Positions 54,393-64,000 of a stretch of 64,000 nt of DNA are shown piece after piece. Positions within the stretch are counted from its first letter, which is position 1. Every line of letters begins with the position of its first letter. The translations under genes and the position numbers were made by a program. The stretch lies in the NCBI GenBank assembly GCA_949752735.1, contig OX457042.1:26587900-26651899 (forward strand), given 5' to 3'. The DNA is from Lumbricus terrestris (Eukaryota > Annelida > Clitellata > Crassiclitellata > Lumbricidae). The notes beneath the pieces are model-generated. The model worked only from the letters and a program-made list of their open reading frames with translations. It had not been told where the DNA came from and made no database searches.

Positions 54393-55204
54393 TACACCTC
54401 GCAGAATTTGGTTTGCTATTCACATTCAATATTATTTTGGTAAACACAGCAACATTTCCGCTCCGTTAACACCAGTTTGCTCTTTCCATGTATGTAAAAA
54501 TGCTGGTTGCAATTCTTGTGATTTTTAATTTATAAGTTTGCAAATATTGTACAACTGCCAATTTACATTTATTCGGACATGAAAATGGCATGATCCACAA
54601 TGTTTGGACTGTCATATCTTGGCCAGGAAATGAATCAGAGAACTGATATTGTTGTCATGTAATCAGTTTCTTGTGCCTTTCCTATACATGTAAGAATGTT
54701 GGTTGTATGTCTTGTGATTTTTTATTTATAAATTTGTAATTATTGTGTTTTTGGTCGTGGTGCCGATGGTAGTTGGTGGCATTATAAATTATTGGAGACA
54801 TTGTTGTTGTTGGTGTTCTCAGTGTTCTTATTAGTATTATTATTGCTACTATTATTATTAGTTATTGCTATCACTCTTTACCATTGACTGCTGGGCTTAA
54901 TGGAGAGGTGGCTTATTGCAGTGCTCTTCTGGTCTTCAATTGCTTTTACTATTATTACGGTTGTTGGTGGTGCTGGTGGTGTTGAAAGAGTCAGTTTTTG
55001 TTATGTTGCTACTTAAGTATATTGCTTTTTGTTTGATGGAGGTGAAAGAAATGGTGCATCTAGGAATTTAAATTTTTTTTTTTAATTCAAAATTGATTTG
55101 GTTTGCAATGTAGGGTTTTGGAAATTTTGGGAATTGGCTGAATTCATGAAATTATTTTGTTTCTGGGACTCTATGCAGTTTTTCAAAAGCTTCTTTGTGT
55201 TCTT

Positions 55205-55680
55205 TCCCTCTGGGCAGGTTCGACTGTTTGACATCTTCAATCTCCCCTGTTCTGTGCTTTTTCCTTCAGCTTCTGATATCCATGGGTGGAGTTTGGTTTC
55301 CGTTCTTGGAGGGGCTAATGCCTTCTTGGGGGCCTAAGCCCGGGAAAATAAACCATTTACATGGTAAAAGAAATGAATTTGGGTCTTCTTGGGGGGGGGG
55401 CTTAGCACTCCCTAGCCCCTGATAAACTCCGCCCATGCTGATATCCGTCTTTCATCATCCTGTCTAACAACCTTTGCCTTGGTCTGCCTCTTGTTCTTTC
55501 CCCCCCCCCCATTTTCCCTTCTATGATTGTGCATAGCTTCAAGTTTCCTCTAAATGGTGTCCGATCCATCTTCTTTGTCTTTTTTTAATTGTGTATCGGC
55601 GATCTCTTTTCTCCCGCTTATCTCAGTACCTCCTCATTCCTTACATGATTCTTTTTGCTGATTCTTTCTATCCTTCTGCA
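55205..55680 (-). pseudogene. Non-LTR retrotransposon C-terminal fragment, interrupted by a MITE
   Basis: On the minus strand it matches 4448-4766 from GGATAGAAAGAATCAGC at 55680 through the GRPRQ region to the AGAGAACGG-type end. It is interrupted at 55281-55437. It ends abruptly at 55680 against the mariner-like relic. Confidence 0.75.
55281..55437. mobile_element. hAT-type MITE, 157 bp, nested in the LINE fragment
   Basis: Perfect 8-bp duplication CTGATATC (55273-55280, 55438-55445). Ends CATGGGTGGAGTTTGG and AAACTCCGCCCATG are inverted. G-rich interior. Confidence 0.92.
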
Positions 55681-57165
55681 AAAAATTTCTAATTTTCAGG
55701 GGAATAAATTTCCAATAATCCCTGAAAGTTTTACTTAAAACTTTTTATGTTTGCGAAAGTTACAGCTATTTAAACTTTCAATTCCGTTTCTTCAAATTTC
55801 CGCGGAAAAATTAATGTCATTTGTCACTGCGCTTAATTCCCATGGGTCACTCCCCTCTGTTCCTTAAAAACCTAGAAACTTTTATTTAGCCATGGTTTGG
55901 CCGAGAGCGCTTCTGAGTAGCCTACCTTGAAGAGGCGCTATATAAATTCCTAAAATAAATAAATAAATTTGTTGATTTCCATGTTAAATGATATCACTTT
56001 TCACTACGACCGCAGAATTCCGTTTTACAGTTTATTGTAAGGTATGATGGGAGTGTCCACTCCCTGCTTTAACATGAGCTTGAATTCTTTTTGTGAAGCT
56101 CAGTATGGCCTTGTTGATCGTGTCCTGCGGCAACTGATCCCACATTAACTGCAAGAATTACTTGAGCTGGCCAATGTTCTCCAACTTGGAATGAAAATGT
56201 CTTGCAGCTTTTCAGTATAGCTCTCCAGATGTGATAATTAAAAGGGTTAAAGCATGGCAAATTTGTGGGTCATTATTCTTTGTCATATAAATTTAGAGCA
56301 GTTGATCACAATAAGTTAGCGTCATCATAATCAACATGCGAGCAAGCAGGCGCACCATGCTGCTGGAAAATAAAACCAGATTTTAAAACATACCCGCAGT
56401 CTTCCATGAGTCTGGGTAAGAAAGTTCAACGGTAAGTTTGATATTTAGCATGCTGAACAGGATAAAGTGCAGTCTTTTCTTGCAGCCATGGCACATGTAA
56501 GCTGATCTGATGCTGAAACCATGATGTCCTTTGAAAACTTGACCCTTTCGGTTACCAAGCGAATATCGTGAAAATCTCAATTTTTCCGTCAGACCAAACG
56601 ACAACTTCCTGCCTCTCTTCGGACATATGATCTCCTTTACCCGGTACATAAAGACGTTTACAGATAGCCTTCATTATGACCAGGCTCCACTTTTACTGGG
56701 TATTTTGGTATGATTACACGATATCCCAGTCTCTGTTCATGCAACATCTGAGTTCCCATTTTATCATCAGCAGAAACTTGGCCCATGGCGTTCAGTAATG
56801 GATTCACAATTTGAGACCTTATCTATAAAGTATCACCAAATACTAATGTTCAGCTTGCTTCAAAAACAGCTTCTTTACAGCTCTTAGTGCAGTCGTGTGA
56901 CATCATCATTTTTAATTTGCAAAAAGTTCTTAATGAAATCACATGTATTGGAAAATGATGATCCGGATATTGAAAAAAACGAAATTGAAAGTTTAAACAG
57001 CTGTAACTTTTGCAAAAATTAAAAGAACTTTTCAAGTGAAACTTTGCGAGATTGTTGGAAATTCATTCCCCTGCAATTTTGGAAATTTTTGCAGAAAAAT
57101 GTCAATCGGTTGTGAAGTTATCGCAATTTATCTAGTGGTACATTTTATTTGGCCACCCTGTAATC
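55681..57165 (-). mobile_element. Degenerate mariner/Tc1-like transposon, left end truncated
   Basis: Subterminal inverted regions match: CAGGGGAATAAATTTCCAA at 55698 and, inverted, GGAAATTCATTCCCCTG near 57058, with further pairing through GTTACAGCT...TTTAAACTTTCAATT. The right tip GGCCACCCTGTAAT at 57150 is a mariner-like terminus. The left tip is missing where the LINE fragment begins. A SINE/LINE tail (GCGCTTCTGAGTAG) interrupts it at about 55895-55965. Confidence 0.7.
56060..56660 (-). pseudogene. Mariner/Tc1-type transposase remnant
   Basis: Frames across stops and frameshifts read FIFQQHGAPAC and PTNLPCFNPFNYHIWRAIL, corresponding to the Q-Q-D-G-A-P-x-H and W-P-x-x-S-P-D-L-N-P-x-D-Y-x-x-W blocks of mariner-type transposases. 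The catalytic Asp positions are replaced here (H in QQDGA, C in PDLN), so it is inactive. Confidence 0.75.
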
Positions 57166-57232
57166 CTGTATAGTTTATGGTGGTTAATTCTCATTTGTAG
57201 TGGCAGTGTTTGTAAACTAGTTTGTTTGTTTC

Positions 57233-57392
57233 TTCCTTTGTATGTGCACTTGTTATAGCGCCCCTTCAGGATAGCTACTCAGAAGCGCTTCCGACATAGT
57301 GCGGAGTGCGGACACTGAATCGTTGAAATGTTGAGTACAATTTTGCAAGTGAAGGACTTGCACAAGGTCCCTGCACGGAGTCAAGTGATGAT
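57233..57392 (-). mobile_element. Partial SINE, minus strand
   Basis: The 3' half of the 2733 family: GTGCACTTGTTATAGCGCCC, AGCGCTTCCGAC and AAGGTCCCTGCACGGAG on the plus strand are the inverse of its tail and body. The tRNA-like head is missing. Confidence 0.8.
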
Positions 57393-57837
57393 TTTCTGTG
57401 GTTAATTGCGTAGTTGTATATTTCTGTTTCAGTGCTCTCGCATCTCCTGAAACCAGTGTGAACACATTAGAATTTGTTCTGAGGTAAATAAATTTGTCTA
57501 TTACTACCTTAACTTCAACATATGATTCGTTGAACTTTTTCTTTTCTTTGTGCTTAGGTTTTATCGAGGAACTGTGTAATAATCCTGTCATTATTGTGTT
57601 TTTGACGGATATATCTGTTGCCAATAGTCACTGGTAATATAATTTGGGTTACAGAGGATGTTGGTTAGACATCACAATAGCTTCAAATGGCCTAATTCCA
57701 GAGGCCCATAGATAATGGCTTGTGCGTAAACTGCAGAATATTTATGTTTATTTCTTCATGTAGTAACACTCGACTGTATGTGTAATTGTGTATATGTTCA
57801 CCACTATTTCTATATTTATTTCTTGCTTTTCCTGTAG

Positions 57838-59115
57838 TGCCCCTTCAAGCTCTCTTCTCATGGGGGCTCCCGACTACAGCGTTGACATTGCATCAGAGTT
57901 TGAAGCCGAAGTGCACAAGGGTCAGTCCACGTGAAATCATCAAAATAATAGGTCTGACCTATCTGACCTATCTCAGATTTGGCTGAAATTTTGCTATATT
58001 GTAGTTTGATATGTTTGTACACCATATTGAAACTTTTAGAAGTCGGTAGCCATATATGTGCATTTTATGCCAGACGGAAGTGGAGGGGGGTGTGAAGCAC
58101 TCGCGACATGTTGAATGGGGAGCCTTGTTCAGAGGCCAGCATCTCAGGAACGGACGCACATAGGCTTGCAAAATTTTGTGATTTAGTACAACTTTTGGTG
58201 TACTTTCTGATTCTCTAAATCATTTTGGATTGAAAAAAATAGTTTTGCACAAAAATGAGTGCAAAACTGGCCAAAAACACAGTCGCGAGTCTAAATTGGC
58301 AATATTCAGGGCATTGTAGCTGTGAAGACCACAGAAACAATTGCAAATGTTTTACATTTCTGTAATCTACCTATAACTCACTCTGTAGATAACAAATCTT
58401 GGCCTCCTTACTATATGTCTTTAATGTTATACGAGTCGTCAAAGTTGTTCCGTCCCATGAACTGCCTCATCTTCGGCTGCAAGTCCCTCGCATGTGGGAC
58501 AACTGATAGAGTAATGCTTTTGGCTTAGTCTTGTAGAGCTTGAACAGACCTTTCCAACGATATATGATATGTCTTCCATATATGAGTCCTTCACATTGTT
58601 GTGAATGGTCGAAATAATGATGAAAGTGGTCAAAAACACAGTCTCGGGTGTAAATCGGCAATCGTTTTGACCACTTTTGCACCCATATTAGTGCAAAGCT
58701 ATTTTTTTTATTCCAAAATGAGTAACAGAATCAGAAAGTACACCAAAAGTTGTACAGAATTACCAAACTTTGCAACACTATGAGCTTCCATTCCTGAGAT
58801 ATTTCAACATGTCGCGAGTGCTTCACACCCCCCTCCACTTCCGTCTGGCATAAAATGCACATATATGGCTACCGACTTCTAAAAGTTTCAATATGGTGTA
58901 CAAACATATCAAACTACAATATAGCAAAATTTCAGCCAAATCTGAGATAGGTCAGTTACAAGGTACCTTGCATATTTGATGATTTCACATGGACTGACCC
59001 ACGAGCAATTGCGAGTGAAGGAATTGCTCAAAGTATACAAAGGGGCTTGAGATGGATTCGAACCTGGAAACCTCCGGTTCCAAGGCACCGAGCCCACCAC
59101 TACTCCACCGTGTTC
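57838..59115 (-). mobile_element. tRNA-derived SINE split by a 1.08-kb palindromic element
   Basis: The 3' part lies at 57838-57918 and the 5' part, with B box GGATTCGAACC (inverse) and head, at 59001-59115. Joined, they resemble the 2733 family around GCCGAAG...GAGCAATTGCGAG. Confidence 0.85.
57919..59000. mobile_element. Palindromic transposon, 1,082 bp
   Basis: Ends GGGTCAGTCCACGTGAAATC and (inverse) GGGTCAGTCCATGTGAAATC. The arms are each about 370-390 bp and nearly identical (CCATATATGTGCATTTTATG in both, inverted). A unique centre of about 300 bp has no transposase. Flanking ACAA/ACGA is a possible 4-bp duplication. A related tip GGTCATTCCGTGCCAAATCA occurs at about 61454. Confidence 0.88.
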
Positions 59116-59159
59116 CATATATATTTGTATATAATTTCACTTCACGCATTCAATACAAG

Positions 59160-59495
59160 ATCCTCTGTCTGGTCTACAAATCACAGCTTGGAAATGCCTA
59201 ATACCTCGCACTGTATGCAAAAGCCTGCATCTTCGTCTCGCTGAATGCATTCTGCAGATAGTCTTGATCTTTTGGTTCCCTGGACTAGGACTGCTCTTGC
59301 CCAATATTGGGTGTTTGCTGTGGTTGGTCCCTCCATTTGGAAATGACCTCCCACCCGCATTACGGACTAAACTTATGACTAGTTTTTCCTTGTCAGTCTT
59401 TTGTTCTCCCTCCTCCCCTAGTTTTTCGTGCTGAGAGCGCCTCTGAATTTCCATTCGGCGAGAGGCGCTGTGTGCATGTATAGATGCAATACAAG
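59160..59495 (+). pseudogene. LINE 3' end remnant
   Basis: Frames read FAVVGPSIWK and the 3' tail contains GAGAGCGCCTCTGAATTTCC and GAGAGGCGCTGTGTGCATG, again the shared tail. It is heavily decayed. Confidence 0.6.
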
Positions 59496-60447
59496 AGGTG
59501 GATTGGGTTTGGTGGGATGGGGAGCCGGCGTGAGGGTGGAGAAGTAAGGAATTGGCCGGGTGTGGGGCGAATCCTATATTTCCTGGGCAACGCCGAGTAC
59601 CCCAGCTAGTTGCAAATTTAGGTGTTGAATCGACACTATTGACCTGCTCAATATATGCTCTCTACAGTGTACCACATAGGTTACAAAATTGTACAATGTA
59701 CAGTGGTACCACAGGATATTCTGGTGGGTTTTGAATGCTGCATGTGTCAATGACTGGATCCTTTACAAATGCTACTGCTCACAACTTGCAGTAGGACTAC
59801 CTGAAAAATACAGGCTGTGTCTGCTTAGCTTTCTTCTCCAAGTTTTGCAGTATTTTTGTACCAGAAAAGCCTACTTCTCTAGTTCAAACCGTGCACCAAG
59901 GACATGACCTAAAACTCAGGAAAATGGTGACTAGACCATCGAAAGCTGAAGGGGGAAGAGGGAAGTGACAAGAGCTCCACTGACTGAAATGAGCTTGGAT
60001 CGCATCGGGCACCTGCCTGTTGTAGATCAGACAAGGGGCAGTGTAGGAATTGCGAGAATTCCATCATTCATACCACGTATACCAAGTGTGATGTCAATCT
60101 GTGTCCCATGTCTAAAATGAAGTGCTATACTCGGACTACCATTGCAAGTCATAAATATTGTCATATGTGGAATAATAGACATGCAATATGCAGTCATTTT
60201 TAGGTTTCCTATGCTACTTAACACTTCCTCTAAATCATTGTTGCTTTATGGAAACTTTTCCATGCATTCCCATTGTTGCCAAATGGCAACACTAATTAAT
60301 TTTAGTTATGCATTGCCTAATTACTAAATATTTTTGTGACAAAACATATTGGCCATATCTCTTCAAATAATTTTTTGCTACTCTAGAAATAATTTGGACA
60401 CGAAAGGGTTAATAAATTATAATGTTTATGAAAATTTGTTTTTTCAG

Positions 60448-60990
60448 ATCTTCCGGTGCCTCCAATGGAAGCAATGAGATCTCGGGCGATACCTTGCGGG
60501 AGGAACATCTACAGCATTCTCATCGGTGGACTTGCCAAAACTGACCACGTTGCAGTGGATCCATTTCCACAACGGAACCTGTTTATTATCTTCTGTGTTT
60601 GAGTATTCCAGTAGTCCATGGACTCCGTAGTGATAGCCTTAGATCTCATGCTTGCAGTGCCAGACATTCTCTGATAGGCCCAACGACATTGAATTGACTT
60701 CCTGTATCAACTGCTCGGGACTTATTTTCAGCCTGGCTATGTCTGGAGCGTATCTGTGTTAATTAGGCGTTATATTAATTACGATTATGACAAGCATTTT
60801 TACCGTAGATGCTTGATCAATGGACAGAATACTTGACATGCATCGCATTTTTAATTTTGTGTTAATGTAAGATTATATTGTTATTTCATGCTTTGCAGCA
60901 ATATGAGGTGCTATTCATTGTGTGACATACGTTATTGTATAAGTGTTTTCTTTGTAAATTATTGCTTTAAACCGATTTGGCTTTAATAAA
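60448..60990 (+). other. Possible terminal exon with polyadenylation signal
   Basis: The acceptor TTTGTTTTTTCAG ends at 60447. Two frames stay open: one gives GASNGSNEISGDTLREEHLQ then stop at 60542, another reaches a stop near 60600. AATAAA lies at 60985-60990. Without an upstream exon the frame cannot be chosen. No homology recognised. Confidence 0.4.
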
Positions 60991-61671
60991 ATGCAGCACA
61001 GCTGCATCTGTACATGTGGGTTGTACCACATTGGCAAACTCTTGCATATTCTAATGACTGTCATCACTCTGGTCTTGACTATCCTAAGTTATTGGCTTTG
61101 TTATATATGCTGACAGAAGTCTAATTTTACCACAGACAAACTTTGAAATTGCAGTGTTTCCTGCACATTGAACCCATGTTTATGTGTGTTTGTATAATAT
61201 AATAATATGCATATATTTATGTAGACCTTTCGCGATCAGGATGAAGATCTTACTTGCACATAAATGTAGAAGAGGAGCATGAAAAATACTGACATTGCCA
61301 TAACAGATGTCGATTGGGTGCTTTATAAATATAGACTTTAACCACGTGTACACCTTGAAACGGATGAAAATTTATATATTGGCATAACGGATGTAGGACC
61401 TTGTAGGTGCAGTGCTATATAAATGTAGACGTAACCAGACCATATAATTGGGTCATTCCGTGCCAAATCAACCAAATTTTCAACTTTTCCCCACATTCCG
61501 ACTCTGATTTTCTTGATTTTTTCTCCAAAAATCAATTATCGTCTTACATGAAGAACTGGAAAGTTTCTAGTGTCTACTGTGAAAATTGATTGAGTTATGA
61601 CAAGAAGAACTCGAAGAAGATCTGGAAGACGAAGAAGAAGACAAAGAAGAAGAAGAAGAACGATAGTTGTT

Positions 61672-62030
61672 TCAACTAAAGACCAATGGTGTTTCAAGTA
61701 AAGGCCACTAGGCAGCGTGCGTATAGCCATAGGTGTTTCAACTAAAGGCCACGAGGTAGCGTGCGTATAGCCATAGGTGTTTCAACTAAAGGCCACGAGG
61801 TAGCGTGCGTATAGCCATAGGTGTTTCAACTAAAGGCCACTAGGCAGCTTGCGTATAGCCATAGGTGTTTCGACTAAAGGCCACTAGGCAGCGTGCGCAT
61901 CGCCATAGGTGTTTCAAGTAAAGGCCACTAGGCAGCGTGCGTATAGCCATAGGTGTTTCAAGTAAAGGCCACTAGGCAGCGTGCGTATCGCCATAGGTGT
62001 TTCAACTACAGGCCAATTGGCGGCGCTCAT
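61672..62030. repeat. Minisatellite, 44-bp unit, about eight copies
   Basis: Units of GGCCACTAGGCAGCGTGCGT followed by ATAGCCATAGGTGTTTCAAC and TAAA, with few substitutions, so the array is fairly young. Confidence 0.95.
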
Positions 62031-62169
62031 AAGTATCCAAAGGTGAATCAGCTAGGTATTGTTAACTATGAAGAATTAGTTGGAACAGATTCTTTCATAG
62101 GAAGCTAATAATCACCTTGGATTTATAGCTGGAATTACTAAGAAAATAGGATCCCCAGCTTTGGAATTT

Positions 62170-62295
62170 TAAGAGTGTGTAAAGAGCACACTTTTTACTT
62201 ACCGCCGCTGTAAATAGCATACTTTGTTACTTACTGTCGCTGTAAATAGCACACTTTGTTACTTACCGCCGTTGTAAATAGCACACTTTGCTACT
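62170..62295. repeat. ~33-bp repeat, about four units
   Basis: Same unit as at 50940-51025 (CACACTTTGTTACTTACC with GCCGCTGTAAATAG). Confidence 0.9.
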
Positions 62296-62366
62296 TATAC
62301 ACCGCGCAGAAACGCTTCCAAAACGTATATATAGGGCTAGAGGCCTATACCACCTATAGAGAAAAG

Positions 62367-62629
62367 CAAGGCGGTAGCTAGGGGGTGTTTTGGGTGTTTG
62401 AACACCCCCCCCAATGAAAAAATTCTATAGTGCAATGATGCATTTATTAACACACACATGCTAATAATAAGAACTTCATTTTGAAGCTCTTATTTTTAAG
62501 TGACATTCTACAATAGATTAATTATCATTGAATCATTCTCCCAACCCTTTGTCTGCTGTTTCGGTTGCTTGTCGGCTTGCTCAAAGTCGAGTAAACACCC
62601 CACCCCCATAAATCCTGGTTACGGCCTTG
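62367..62629. mobile_element. hAT-type MITE, 263 bp
   Basis: Flanks GAGAAAAG and GAGAACAG agree at seven of eight positions. Ends CAAGGCGGTAGCTAGGGG and CCTGGTTACGGCCTTG are inverted with mismatches. From 62,630 to 63,640 no gene is seen. Confidence 0.85.
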
Positions 62630-63654
62630 GAGAACAGGAACACGCTGCATGTATACCCTACATGTAAGTGTATACTTAGGTCTAATCTTCTTTTTTTAAA
62701 TCATCAGAAGCGCATTTATAAGCGTACCAATCAATCAATCAATCTATCAATTATATGTTGATCCACAGACATTGAAATTAGCCATAATATCAAAGTACAC
62801 TTGTAGAATATTATTCTCTATAGGTCGTTTTATTGAAACCAGTGACCACTTTCCAACTTACGATTGAAACAAAGGAGGCCATGCATGCACAGGAAAAACT
62901 GTGAAATTAAAGGTTGAAAATAGGAATATCTTTCCATCAAACTGCAGCCGGCGAAACGGCAATAACTAAACAATGCAAAATTATGTTATTGGAAAGTCAT
63001 AAAATATCGAACACAACTATATTATACTTCGGTTGCAAAGACTTGGCTCATGGACGGCAGTTTATTAAATCCGGCTTTGACTGAATTTACCCTGAATTTA
63101 TGCTTTATATAGGACGAAATGTAGGCTATACAGCAATGGCTGACTTTCTATTGCATTCTGTTGCAGCGCGTTTAATTGTATATATATCTTTGTTGGCCTA
63201 TAGCTTGGGATTGACTTGCGGATTTTAATTAAATGTGCAGACATGAAACACGGTTGCTTCCCTTTGCATGCGAGACAGACAGGCTTGTGTGTCTACCTCA
63301 AGGACTTCTGTAGCGCCGTAAGATCTTTATACTTCGGAAGCATTTCTGCAGTTGGATGCGTGCATTCAAATGTGTTATATACTTTTTGAATTCCCAATAT
63401 TTTATATGTCACTTATATAATATATTATATAAACTTCTTTATTGTACTAGTCTATTCTGATCACATCATGCAGAAAACGCATCACAGTAGGGGTGAGTAG
63501 ACCCTATCTGTATATAATTATATATCCTACAATCGGAGCCCTACAAAAGTGACGGCTTATAGCCTGCGACCTTAGGCCGCTATATATGCCAATAGACATT
63601 TTACATTCGTTTATATCAACGAACATGCTAAAGAAAAATGAACATGCATTTTCA

Positions 63655-64000
63655 ATCTAAATCATAATTGGTTTGACTTTTAAAGCTTCAGTCCTAGCTG
63701 ATTAAAAATGCCTCTTCAACTTAATATCGGTTAAACAATAAACATGACTTTGTGAGTCAAAATCCCGATTGAATTGAACATGCCTTCTAAAACTAAATCC
63801 TGGTTAAGCACGCCCTTTCAATTTAAATCTCGATTAAATATGCCTTTTTAACTGAAATCTCGATTGAGCATGCCCTCTAAAACTAAATCCTGGTTAAGCA
63901 TGCCTTTTCAATTTAAATCTCGTTCAAATATGCCTTTTTAACTGAAATCCCGATTGAGCATGCCCTCTAAAACTAAATCCTATTTAAGCATGCCTTTTCA
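63655..64000. repeat. Minisatellite of ~30-bp subunits in ~88-bp higher-order units, runs off the window
   Basis: AGCATGCC(T/C)TTT/CTC alternates with ACTAAATCCTGGTTA, ATTTAAATCTCGATTA and ACTGAAATCTCGATTG. Similar triplets of subunits recur at about 63775, 63865 and 63955. Confidence 0.88.

Noticed and set aside
58322..58783. Several 60-70-codon frames on both strands
   Set aside because: They lie inside the palindromic transposon and match no transposase motif.
61672..62030. CRISPR-like direct repeats
   Set aside because: Units are head-to-tail without unique spacers, and the genome is eukaryotic.

Overview
The window is nuclear DNA from an animal. Genes are split by short, phase-compatible introns, spacing is large, and the sequence is AT-rich and packed with simple repeats, tRNA-derived SINEs, LINE 3' ends and many short inverted-repeat transposons with 8-bp target duplications. 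The genes (a ZSWIM2 orthologue, a multi-SPRY protein, a claudin-like four-pass membrane protein, a probable CUX/CASP first exon) suggest a bilaterian. A marine invertebrate, perhaps a non-vertebrate deuterostome such as an echinoderm, is my guess, but no marker here settles the phylum. There is no prokaryotic, organellar or viral gene, no CRISPR array and no rRNA.

Layout. 1-3.9 kb: pyrimidine minisatellite, dinucleotide repeats, a hAT-like element carrying a SINE, and a decayed copy of a ZSWIM2 exon segment. 3,985-14,923 (minus): ten exons of ZSWIM2, a SWIM/RING/ZZ/RING E3 ubiquitin ligase; its introns hold SINEs, a CTA array, minisatellites and small transposons. 15-19.7 kb: transposon-rich, with no recognised exon. 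19,720-28,820 (minus): twelve exons of a protein with three SPRY domains in a row; the 3' end was not found. 28.9-34 kb: small inverted-repeat elements and tetranucleotide arrays. 34,091-36,642 (plus): complete three-exon gene for a 268-residue claudin-like protein, with a 658-bp foldback transposon in its second intron. 39,123-39,233 (plus): first coding exon resembling the start of CUX1/CUX2/CASP; no second exon is seen, so the rest of the window downstream may be its first intron. 40.5-52.8 kb: simple-sequence arrays, including about 530 bp of pure TTC and purine-rich then pyrimidine-rich domains of about 1 kb. 53.9-61 kb: a possible orphan transcription unit (first-exon-like and terminal-exon-like pieces) around LINE, mariner-like and palindromic transposon relics. 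61.6-64 kb: minisatellites and one more small transposon.

The genes show no operon-like relation. The strongest themes are (1) the uncharacterised triple-SPRY architecture, (2) layered transposon insertions whose order can be read directly from target duplications and interrupted hosts, and (3) a SINE family sharing its 3' tail with LINE fragments in the same window. Exon boundaries were derived by hand from splice consensus and reading-phase continuity; none has been checked against transcripts.
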